Shown: positions 34,526 through 45,942 of the stretch, piece after piece
Layout of the letters: each line of letters starts with the position of its first letter
How positions within the stretch are numbered: position 1 is the first letter of the stretch
Assembly (NCBI RefSeq): GCF_011397635.1
Contig: NC_064773.1
Coordinates: forward strand, 20,748,449-20,812,448
Direction: 5' to 3'
Length of the DNA stretch: 64,000 bases
Source: Epinephelus fuscoguttatus
Lineage: Eukaryota > Chordata > Actinopteri > Perciformes > Serranidae
Position numbers and translations under genes: made by a program
The notes under the pieces: model-generated
Told to the model about the DNA's origin: nothing
Databases searched by the model: none
The model's input: only the letters and a program-made list of their open reading frames with translations

Positions 34526-37022
34526 CAGTGCAACTTGCAGCTTGGCGGAGCAGTCTGATTTTTGAAATAATACCATCTCATCTATAAGCCAGTATTGAGT
34601 AACCCAGAGTTATTATCTTTTTTTTTCCAGTTCAGTTTAGTTTCAGTTTCCGAAGATGGTTTGCTTGTTTCAGTTTAGTTTTGATTGTTTTGGTTTAGAT
34701 TTTAGTAGTGTCATTATTAGGTTTAGTTTTTTTAGTTATAAAATGGGGGGTATTTTCACACTTTGTGAAGGCAGTTGACTCACAGACATGTAGACATCAT
34801 CCCAGTCTCAAGACACATACGCACCAGTGACTCCTCATGCTTTTTGTGATGACAAATATGACCAAATTGACAGACCAAAATTTAACACATTTCCTGTATG
34901 TTTTTGTTCTTAGTTTAGTTTTAGTTAAGTATATTTCAATCAGGAGAGACTCATTTTTATTAGCATGTGCACATGAGAGTGAAAATGTGAAAAGTCTTTG
35001 GCGTTAGACCCCTTCGAGATGGTGTGCTTTAAGGAGGGTGATGAATTCGGGGAAACACCCCAGGGTCTAGACGCTGGTGGTGGTAGCGGTGGTAAAAGAA
35101 TATTGATTGACGAACACGCGAAGACATTGTCTGCGGTCATTTCGACTTGACCAGCAGACTTCACTACAAGCTGTAGAAACAGGTGTCTTGCTTTAAACCG
35201 GCCGCCTGCGATTTGAGAGGTTAAACCATCAGCCAGCTTGAGCCGAGCTCAGATGGCCAGTTCACACCGCTGCAACTTTTCTCTGCAACGTTCTAAAGCG
35301 GATTCATCTCATCGCGAATCTTTGGTCTGATCTGGGCTTTAAAGATCGCTGCTTGTTTATCTCCCCAAAATAAATGTGTATTGACACAGAAATGAACTAC
35401 GCAACCACATATAATTGTATTTGTTCAGTTTATTTTACACCAGTATCACTAGAAGGAAGATGTTTACCTCTTACTATTCCTGTAGAATTCACCAAACATG
35501 CATAACTAAGGCATACCCAAAGTAAATTCCTAGTCCAATTACCTAGTCCAAGATAGCAATATCAAAGAAAATAAACAGTTTACAAATGTACATTCCAAAC
35601 AATGTACTGAATGTGTAATGAAGAGTAAAAAAAAACAAATCAACAAAGACAGGAATAACACAACCTAAATTTTTACGAAAGACCCATTTCTTTTTCATTT
35701 ATGCAATTTTTAAGGGTCTATACTGACAATAACTGGTTAAAAACCTCCTCTCCAGGCCAGAAGTTTCATTGGCTACAAGACCCATCAGCCATTGGACTAA
35801 GTGCTTGATATTGTCTGGCTCTGTAACCTGAGAAGAGAGGCAGGCCTTTCCTTTAACACAGGCTCTTGTTGGCTATTGTAGGCTGTGGAGAGGACAGGGA
35901 AGTGCCAAGTAGGTGTCAATCAGATAGTTGGAATTCTGCCACTAGTTTGGTATCATGTGGCATGTTTACATGTGAACTAGAAATATTATGGACAATACGT
36001 GGAGAAATATGATGTATGAAATGACGGTAGTCCATCTATATCTATGGTTGTTATAACGTGTTTGGACTAAATATTTTGCTGGATTTAGATCGTCTGGACC
36101 TTTATGAGGACTGTTTTTGTATCCACCTCCCCTCACATCTGAAATCTTGGCGTCATTTTTTATCAATTCCTCTCCTTCAACCAGCACGTTAAACACATCA
36201 CCAAAACAGCCTTTTTTCACCTCAAGAACATCGCCCACCTCCGTCCATCCCTATTCTTTTTTTCTGATTCCGTCCCCATTTTTGGTCGCCCCTCTGTTGG
36301 GGTACCTAGCACACAGATCTGGTACTAAATGGTAGAGCTGTGAACACTGCAGTCTGTTGATTGGTTAATAGAGGACGGTCACTCTGCTCAGGGCTGAGCT
36401 GTGGCTGGTTTTGAGGCTCATGTTGCCGCTGTTCATACTGTGGAGAGTTTTACATATATTAGTAAACTGTAACTATAAAATGAAAGGATGTTTTGCTGCC
36501 TCCTACAGCAGCTTGAGTCTGAGAAAAACTTACTTAACTCGCTGACTGCCGGCAACTTTTAAGGTGGAACATTTGTAATTGTAATGTTACTCAATTCATG
36601 ATTCACACCTTAAATTTAACTGTGACAACTTACTTTAGCTTTTATATGACATATAATTTTAGTAATGAGTGGATCTTCAAGCATTTATATATATATGAAT
36701 TTTGACCGTGTAATGTGAACGGCATATATCCCAATCCTGGCGATGGAAACGCCAAGTGGACCTAGGGTCTAGGCACCATGTCTGAAGGATTACTTTTGGT
36801 TCCAAATGTACCATACCAGACATGTTTGATGGACACAGGGCTTTATTGTACCTGCTGTGGTAGTTGTATCTTGAAATGGTCCGCATCAATCAAACCACAA
36901 GGAAGGAATGTAGCTTTGTAACAATATGTCATATGAGAAAACCGTCTGAACACAACAGTTGTTTACATATCATACACAACTCACTCTTAGAGCACCAACA
37001 GGCTGTATGAAAGTGTTTATGC
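34526..37022. other. Convergent intergenic region
   Basis: Space between the 3' ends of the zinc-finger gene (plus) and the transporter gene (minus). It holds TTTTAGTT-rich sequence at 34620-34740, a short piece at about 36240-36330 and one at 36740-36850 (CTAGGGTCTAGGCACCATGT) that recurs at about 41876-41955. No gene is supported. Confidence 0.5.
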
Positions 37023-40000
37023 TTAGAGCATAGGGGAGTCTGTTTGACATTCAGTCTCCTCTTCATCCGCATCTTTTCGGACCGGTGCCATGTTATGTGT
37101 GTTTGTGTCCGTTTCAGCATCATTTACTCTTTTCAGCAGCCCCTTCTCAGACAGCCACACAGCAAGGCGTGAAACTACTAAAATAGCCCCTGTGGTGATG
37201 AGCATGATGGCAGTACGAAAAGGGAACAAGCGACGGAAGTGGCCGTCCTCCCGTATCTGGTCCCACGGCAGGGGCAGCACGTCAGGAAGGCCTATCGAGG
37301 GTTCTCCAACCAGAGCTCTCAGTAGTATCGCCAACACAAAGCCAAAGCAGGCCCCGTACTGGTTCACCCACCGAGATAAGTAGAAGGTGCATGCCACCTG
37401 GGGAGTCATCATTGAATACATGACATCTGCGCTGATGATCCAGAACAGGTGGATTGAACTCGATGTCATTGCCAGGCATGCCGCCATCATTCCACACAGG
37501 AGGATCGACCCCCTAACCACCCAAATAATCATTGCTTCTGATGCCTGAAATAAAGGAAATATTTAAGTTAATTTTACTGAACGTAAGTGTGGTATCACAC
37601 TGCTGATTTTTGAGCAAGGGTGCAGGTTTGCATATGCATAGTTAGGACATGTCCCTACCAATATTGTGGGAGGACAGAATTGTCCCTATCTGTATTTTAA
37701 ACAAGTATTTAACCTCTGTAAAGATGGCCTTCCAATAAAACTAGGATATCTATGCAGCAGAATGATGCAAATACTTTTGAAATTGGTGCTACAGAACCAG
37801 AAAAAAAATGAGAAAGGTGGAAAACCTACAACTACCAGAATGCACTGTGCCGCAATATTCCCACTGGTGGATGATGTAACAACGTAAACGATGGCAGCTA
37901 GATGGCAAGGAATGATCTTGAATCATAGGCAACTCAGTCACCGAATCTTGGTGTATATTTGATTAATGCAGCATAGTATAACTGTTTGATCTCAGTTTTT
38001 TCAGCCTCTGTTTTCACTGTGCAGGAAACAGTAAGGCTTCCACTTCCTGGTCACAAACTCACTAGAACAGCTGGGAGCGTTCGTTGATCCGATCTATTGT
38101 TCTACACTGAAATTAGAGCCCTATTGTTCGAAGATACGGAGTGTTCTATTTCTGCATGACTTAACGACCGGTTAAGTTAGTCACACATTCACTCCACTCA
38201 GCACTGTGCTGCTCCATCTCCCCAGTCAGAGTGCCACACCAAGAGTGCGGTGCTCTAAATCACCGAATAGTATATCTCAACAGCCCTCCGAATTTATGAA
38301 CGGTCGAGTTTGTGTCAGAGTGCGCTCTGCTCAAAAGAGAAAGATGTATGAGTAGTTGTCATGTGAGATGTTACCCTTTTATAGATGATGTTCTTAAAGA
38401 TATTTCGGCCCAGTTCGGAGCCTGCAGACAGAAGTGCAGAGTCAACGGATGACATCACAGCAGCAGCAAGTGCTCCCATACCGACCAGCGAGATGTAGAA
38501 AGGGCAAAGGTGCTGAAGGGCAATTGGCAAGATCATACCGGCTTTGCCCCGCTCATACGGGCTGGGTGAACTGTAGGTGGTCTGGTTCCAATCTGACAGA
38601 TAGAAAGCACAGGTAATTAAAACAAACCTATGACTTTGAGATTTTGTAGAATACGTCAGCAATTAAATATACATAACTGTGGCCACATACAACACGTAAT
38701 AAACGTAGTTTGAACCAGGGGCGGACTGGAACAAAAAAAAAAACCATCCCTGACATTTTGGTCCAAATCAGACAGGGTTTTTTCAACATATGCAGCACAC
38801 AAACTAAATCAGGAGTCACTTTCCTTTATTCTGATGAATTAGGCACAAATTTAGGTACAGATTTGTCTTTTCTGCATCAATTTATGGTGATTGTCGCACT
38901 GCGCAGGCACGTCACAAATGTGATAAACACATTTGATTTCTGATGTGGTCAGACAACACGTCATAAGAACTAGTTCTGAGAGAGAAAAATGTCGTTAAAG
39001 TATTGCAGTAAAAGTAGTGTTTGGTTCCTCTGACTGATATTACTATATATGACATCATTAGATTATTAATAATGAAGCATCGGTGTTAGAGAAGCATGTT
39101 ACTGTTATAGCTGCTGGAGGTGGAGCTAGTTTCAGCTACTTTATAAAAATTTGACTATTGTTATCATGATTAGGCCTGACGTGATAACAAATTTTGCTGG
39201 GCAATTAATTGCGTCAGAAATTATTGCTGTTTTTAGACCATTTCTTAAACTTACATAATGATAATAAAGGCATAATGATTTAAGTTCACCCTTTTAAAGA
39301 GAAATAAACATTTATTTAACAAGAATATTTAGGAATGCAAAAAAGAAAATTTAAATATCCGAAATAACACGGAAAAATATCAAAATAAATAAATAAATAC
39401 AAAAAAAATAGACCGTCAGTCTCTCACTCTCAGGTGTGCAGTTAAGTTGGTCATATTCGCTGTTTTTGTTGAGATGGTTTTAGAACAAACCCGGCACACC
39501 GGCTCATCCACATTACTGGGCTGCCCTCTGTCATTTTGTTTAAATCCAAAACACTACCACACAGGGGCCGTGGAATTTGGTTTAGGAACAAGTTCCCTGT
39601 CTTTCTCTTATGCTCAACTCTCTGTTTTCTTTTCCGCCTCGTCTCTCCATCACGAAGATCGCACTGTGTGTGTGTGTTAGAGGCTGACATTTTTTCGGGA
39701 GTCCCACGGGTCACGTGATTCCCGTGGGATTCCCACAGGATGGGAATCAGTTTCACTATTCTTCCCGTGATTGGGTCGGGATCGGAAAAAAAGTCAATGG
39801 GAGCGGGCGGGACTGGGAATCATAATTAGGCCTGTTGTGATATGTCGGTTAATTGCACGGTAAATTAAAAGGGATTAATTGCCATATTCATGTGTGTTTG
39901 TTTTCCTCGTCTCTCTCCACCAAAGACACTGGACGATAAGAGCATTCACTGCCGTGCATCGTCTGGCAGCCAGGTGAGTTGGTTCATTAGCGTAATGAAC

Positions 40001-43000
40001 GGAGGGAAAGCTCTTGTCATCAAGTGTCTTTGTCTCTGTGGGGGAGGCGGGGCTATGGGCTACACACACACACACACAGTGCGATCTTCGTGAGAGGGAG
40101 ACGAGGCGTAGAAGAGAACAGAGAGTTGAGCATAAGAGAAAGACATGGAACTTGTTCCTAAACCAAATGCCACGGCCCCTGTGTGGGAGTGTTTTGGATT
40201 TAAACCAAATGACAGAGGGCAGCCCAGTAATGTGGACGAGTTACCGTGCAATTAACCGACTTAGCTCATATTGCGACAGGCCTAATTATGATTCCCAGTC
40301 CCGCCCGCTCCCGTTGACTTTTTTTCCCATCCCATCCCAATCATGTGACGAATAGTGAAACTGATTCCCATCCCGTGGGAATCCCACGGGAATCACGTGA
40401 CCCGCAGGACTCCCGAAAAAATGTCAGCCTCTCAGAAAACCCATCTAGCGTTCGCTACACTTAATGGCAATTACCCTGACCCTGACATTCACACAGAGGC
40501 ACACATCTGAATTTTGGGGAGAAAAGCAACTACCAGTTTTACGGAGTGTAACGGAAAGGTAATATAAGGATATGTCATTAAGCTAGTTTTCTGTCTCTGT
40601 CAAGTAGCTGTCCATTACTCACTCACTCTACAACAGGAAACAGCACTTTATGAATGAAAACTCTGTGCTGGAAAATCACTGTACTTAAAAATAAAGTTGA
40701 CATGTTTGTCAGTCACTTGCAATCTATACAGAATGGACCTGCAACCCACAAGTCGGGAACCATTGGCTTAAAGGGTCCAAACAGTCCAGGTTTAAAGCTT
40801 TCAACAACTATGGAGAGAAGACAGTCAAGTGGACCCAAAAAGCATGTTTGCCCACTAGGGAAATGCCCACTATGCCAGATGGCCAGTCCACCCCTGGTTC
40901 GTGCTACTAATTACAGATTTGTGTACTCCAAGATAGCAAAGACAATGAGAACACAGTTAAATCATAGTACTGGTAGATGCTGCTGCTGCCCCAATGATGA
41001 GTGATGGGATGGCGAGGATTGGGCATAATACTGCTCCAGCATAGCAGGTGATCTTAGCTTGGGCGTCTGTGGCTGTGGACAGGATTCTCTGGTAGAAGGC
41101 CTGGTAGCAGAGCCCTCCAATGGACTTGGAAAGAAATGAAGATAGGATTTCTTACGTTGCTGCAACAGCATTAATGTTGGTGAAACTTTGCTGCAACAGT
41201 GTTTCAGAGTATCAGCATCAATAATGAACGACATTTACGTTCCTATAACAAAAGTTTAACTCTTTCTTGATCTTGCATATTTACTTAATTTTAATTTTTG
41301 TGTCCCATTACCAGTAGCAATAGGTCATCAACCCAGCAACCTGCGTCCTTCAGCTCCAACTTGCCAATCCATGGCTTCTGATACAGCTGGGTTACTGCAG
41401 CAACAGTGATGTTTGCAGAGGTCGGGCTTGACAGGATGAAAGGCACACAGAGCCACTGAAATAAGGAGACAATCAGATACATAGTTACTAATACAGTATA
41501 TCAGTCTTGCGTAGCTCTATAGATACAAAATAGTACTCACATCAACAGAGGTACACCAGCTACTGTGTCATATAGATGAAACTGCAGCTGCACTAGCTTT
41601 ATTCAGCTCAAAGCATTTGCTAATCAGCATGTTTACATGCTGGTGTTTAGCAGCTCTAATGTTTACCATGTTCCCTGTTGTAATTATTGTACTTGCATGC
41701 TAACATTTGCTAATTAGCACTAAATACAAAGTACAAAGTGGAGCCATGCCGCCAGCAGGGTTATTATCATAAACTATAAATGACGATAAATGAGGTACAG
41801 AAGAGCAAGGAAATACAGTGAGAGCTGGATGGAGCAGTGAGTGACAACCCCAACAGTACTGTTTGCGGTGGAAAAGCTAGGGTCTAGGTACCAGGTCTGA
41901 AGGGTTACTTTAAGTTCCAATGATACCATACTGAAAGTGTTTGGTGGAAATGGGGCTAAAGAGACTTACGGACACCTTGCAAAATACTCCAAACATCTTT
42001 CGTACTCTCTGCGACAATAGTTGTCTCCAGGATCATATTTTGCCATGATGACACACAGAAACACACAAAGACTCACAACTAGCCAACTAGGTCGGGGTGA
42101 AATTTCAGTGTTCTTTTCAGTTTGGTACTATAAAAGAGTTCAGAGATAAAGTTGATTCCCAAATTTAAGATTTAACATTATGGTCGTTCCTACGTTGTTC
42201 TCAAGCCATGTATTTTTTTTTGTGAATATGTAGCTACATACTTCTGAGACATTATACTTGACTCTAACAAAAACAAACAAACAAAAATAAATTTGAAAAG
42301 TCAAAACTAAAAATAGAATAAAAACTAATTTAAAATTCAATGCTTTGAATTTTCCTAAAAATGTAATGTTTGTACCAAGCTGAAGGCCATAAAGTTGAGC
42401 TGGATGACATCAGTATATGCCACAGAGTACAGTCCGCCCAGTAACGTGTATATAATAGCCACAGCAGCAGAGATGCTCACAGCCAGGGAGGAGGAGATAT
42501 CCATGACTACGCTTACCGTCCCTCCTGTAACCACAAACAAATATTCAGAATGAGAACTCAAATTCAGGTGCTGAAGCAACAAACTAACATTGATCCCATG
42601 CATTATAAAATAACTCATAGCACTTTTTCAGAAAGAACATGACACCAGTGCTGCTACTAAACAGCATTTACAGTCGTACTGTAAAAAGCATATTTAAATA
42701 CCAAACTGGCTGAAAACGTGAAAAAAAATATTTGTTCCCTTTTAACACCAGAGCAAACATTTTTCTGTCTTTGATTATGGTACAAAATACAGCAATATTT
42801 ATACTCTTGAGATTTCAAAACTTACCCAGTGCACCAAGAATGCATGCTATCCACAGAATATCACCAATGAGAGCGGGGATGAAAAGAACAGCAGCCACAG
42901 TGTTGCCATATTTTTCCTGAAATGGGTCCATGATGGTGACATACTTCTTCGACCGAATAGGTTCGACAAAGAAGAGTGCACCTGAAGTCACACAAACAAA

Positions 43001-44835
43001 AACAAAACAATCAACTTTCAGCATTTGTTTAGTTTTGAAAGAGTTGTCAGTCTGACATATCAAACACCAGTAATGTCCTTCTGTAATATTTTTGTAAAAG
43101 TATTGTGCTACTGTTTCCTGAGCAGTTTAGGGTTTCACCGTGTTGCATATAAGCAGTTGTGTTTGACCTCACTCACCTAAAATCATGTTTAAGGCGAAGG
43201 CAATGGGTCCGGTGGCCCACACCAAGCCCTTTGTTGGATCGTAGACCACTTCAGCATTACCCAAAATATAGCCTCCTCCTACCCAAGTGGCTGCAATACA
43301 CCAGGACACACAGACAGTGAAAAAGAAAAGGAATAAAACTAGGTCCACCCACTGAAAATGAACTGAGTTAAATGAACTGGTGCAGTGTACATCCAAAACA
43401 TGTCTGCTTAGAGCGGGATGATTGTTTGGCCTATGGTATTGCTGCTTGCAGCGTTCTTGAAAAAATGCTTATACTGTACACTGCACTTCCTTAAGTCTAT
43501 TCCTTGGCTATAGATTAATTAGCTAACTATAGATAGGAACACCACTAGGTCATACCTACAGCTGGACCATGTATGAAATGCTAAACTATGGCTTTCAATT
43601 TGAAATAAGAGGTGGCAGCATTCACACAGTTACAGACTTTCACTCACAGCAGTGGATGCTGTTCAAAAAATATAAAAGTAAGTACATGCTTGATTTCTTT
43701 CAAAAACACGGGAGGAAGGCAGTGAGCAACTTTAGAAGAAATGGCCCAAAAACCAACAAGAAATTGGAAATTAGTAATAAAAACAAAAATACATCACCTG
43801 GGAAAAAAGGTGCTTAAGGAACAGTGTCAACATTTAACAAAGGTGATGTTACAAAATTGGGCTCCTTTATAACACCAACAAAACAACTGGCTTCAACTCG
43901 ATAGATTTTCCTCACATATACAACATGCTAATATTATTAGCATAAGCCTATAACATTTTTTGTTGCATAAATTAGCCTAGGGGCTAGCAGAATTGTCCTT
44001 TACTCATATGAAACCGGGATAAATCACACAGAATATTTAATATGCTATTCTGTGGAGGCTTTACACTGTTCTGTTTCTTATCTGTGAGTAAATAAAAGCT
44101 TCATTTTCACTGAGGGGGCAGTTTTTAGCTCACAAAAAACAGGAGGGCTGCGCCAACCGGCATTGACTCACAATGGCGCTCCAAATGTGCTGTTCATTTC
44201 ACAAGAGCATCAGCCAATGGGGAAAACACCAACACTTACGTCAGCATTCACAATGGTGTAACTTCACTGACAGATGTTTGCATTGCTATAGTGTTGGCCG
44301 GCATTCTGTGGTCCAACATGTTGCCATTCTAATTCACTGTACCCCAAAATAACTTACAAAAATATGCAACGCTATACTACTTACTTAGTGGGCCACTTGT
44401 TGTTCAGAGGACAACACATATGGTTACGTTGCAGTTACAGATAATGATTGAAATACATCGGATGAATGGTTAGGACACATACACATACACACATACAGAG
44501 ATTCCTCACTTTATAGTTAGAGTAAAATTAAATCTTTTAATGATTTCAAAGAGAAATGCCCCTGAATTTATTGCTATTATGGACATTTAATGCCGCACTG
44601 ATTGACTGTGATCATTTATAATGTTGTTACGATCATCATCATTACTTTTACCTGTCATAGTAAAGATGCTGACGCAGGTGTTTAGATTCCGCCCTCCAAC
44701 CATTGTAACTTCACTGCGGTTTCCAGTGCACTTCTTCTCTTCACGTTTGGACTTCCTGGATGCCCAGATACCTGTGCCCAGTACCACCATGTAAAACACT
44801 CCTATGGACAGCAGTCCTGGCCAATTTACCGCCAT
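37023..44835 (-). CDS. slc5a7-like: High-affinity choline transporter (CHT1)-like SLC5 symporter
   Basis: Minus-strand coding exons in order: 44835-44652, 43290-43177, 42981-42826, 42524-42376, 41455-41312, 41124-40971, 38592-38375 and 37544-37023. Phases all agree, giving about 546 residues (CHT1 is about 580). The family pattern is clear: [105 protein letters not shown]-like NWNQTTY spanning an intron, and [20 protein letters not shown]. Like other SLC5 members it should be a multi-span Na+-coupled plasma-membrane carrier; CHT1 brings choline into cholinergic nerve ends. The tail is short and acidic ([17 protein letters not shown]) and lacks the DKTILV-type internalisation motif of CHT1, so it is probably a diverged paralogue. 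Its substrate is not proven. CCACACAG just upstream of the ATG may be the acceptor of a noncoding first exon. Confidence 0.88.
38065..38335. repeat. Dispersed repeat shared with 47600-47830
   Basis: TTCTACACTGAAATTAGAGC, GGTTAAGTTAGTCACACATT and GCTGCTCCATCTCCCCAGTC match GCTCTACACTAAAATGAGAG, GGTTAAGTTAATCACACATT and GCTGTTCTGTCTCCCCAGAC at 47625-47760. Two diverged copies of one element, here in the last intron of the transporter gene. Confidence 0.55.
39171..40440. mobile_element. Composite DNA element with two interlocked inverted-repeat pairs
   Basis: TTAGGCCTGACGTGATAACA at the left and ATATTGCGACAGGCCTAATT near 40250-40270 look like element ends. Inside, block A (39450-39670; CTGCCCTCTGTCATTTTGTT, GATCGCACTGTGTGTGTG) is inverted at 40070-40245. 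Block B (39680-39835; TTTTTCGGGAGTCCCACGGG, TCACGTGATTCCCGTGGGAT) is inverted at 40262-40435. The order is A B A' B', not the nested A B B' A' of a single hairpin. It lies in an intron of the transporter gene. Confidence 0.6.
40570..40785 (+). repeat. Dispersed repeat, copy B
   Basis: Same family as 34185-34525, shorter. Shared blocks include CAGGAAACAGCACTTTATGA, GTGCTGGAAAATCACTGTAC and CAGAATGGACCTGCAACCCA. Confidence 0.55.
43291..44651 (-). other. First intron of the transporter gene
   Basis: About 1.4 kb, with no exon recognised. Nothing in it matches known transporter sequence, and flanking exons 1 and 2 join directly in phase as ..FTMT-ATWVGGG.., so no exon is missing. Confidence 0.55.
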
Positions 44836-45942
44836 CCTCAGGGTCTGTGTGGACAGACAAACGAAAAAATGTATAGACCTTTTCATTTTTATATCTTCAC
44901 TCTATTATTTGCTGAGGGTGAGGCTGAGGACAGGTCCTCTCAATACACACACACTTCTGGTGGGTCATAAGTGATGATTCAGAGGGATTTTATAGGAAAA
45001 CCTTGCATTGTATGCTTTTAAGGACACCTACCAAGGGTGAAATGAGAGATGTTTTTGATGCATGAATGTATAGGTGCCTACACCTGAACTTCATTTAGTA
45101 TTTCTCAGCCTGGCAAGCTGAGAGATCCTAATTTGCAAATGTGAACTCTGTTTATTATAATAAAGTTTAACAAAGTAGACATTAATGTTTCATATTTGAT
45201 GTTGTAGAGAAATACTACTAATAATTACACTCCTGCCCTGTCCTGACACATATATGCTCTGCACATTATGATCTGATGCACCAAGAGGCTGAAGTGAGAT
45301 CAGCCTTTTGCGATCATCAGTCACAAAAGTCAATGAGAGAGTCTCCGGTAGCTTCGCAGGTATCCTAGTAACCTCTACTGACTTGTAACTGGACCTCCAG
45401 CGCCATAAAGTATCAGCAGAGAAAGAGCTCAGTTAACTTTGAGGATCAGGTTCTGCTGAAAACAAACACTGTTTGTTGGTGGTGCTCTGCTGTACATCAT
45501 TTAACTAAGGATGAAATATCGCTGCATGCCTTGTTACACGCAGTCTCTTGGAGTTTTGATCTCAGGCAGTTTAACCGGACATCAGAAACATTATGGGACA
45601 ACTGGGTGCCTTCCTCGGTGAGCAGCAGCACAGTGTAATGGAAAGAGAGGCCTCAGACATGACTGATGAAAAAGGCTGGACAGGAGGAAACCCAATGGAG
45701 AGTTTCAGCCTGAGACTCAGAGACTGGGACTCAGTGGAAATCATAGCCAGAATAATGGATGCTTGGACTACATTTTGTTACACGTATTAAATGACATTCT
45801 GGATATCTGTTTGTGTTTCAGAGGAACACCAGAGCTTTTAGGATTTAATTACTTTCCAAGACATAAAAAGATGGAAGTGAAGAACGAGAAAGGTGTAGTG
45901 GGATTAAGCGTTACCTTGAATTTAGTTCCGTAGCAACAAGAC
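44836..45942. promoter_or_regulatory. Head-to-head intergenic region
   Basis: About 1.1 kb separates the start of the transporter (minus) from the start of the dystroglycan-like gene (plus). It must hold both 5' UTRs and promoters. No TATA box or clear first exon was identified. A short open frame at 45593-45790 has no family resemblance. Confidence 0.4.

Noticed and set aside
45593..45790. 65-codon frame as first exon of the dystroglycan-like gene
   Set aside because: No signal peptide, no family match and no evident donor at its end. The frame at 45943-46197 fits the next exon's phase and domain.
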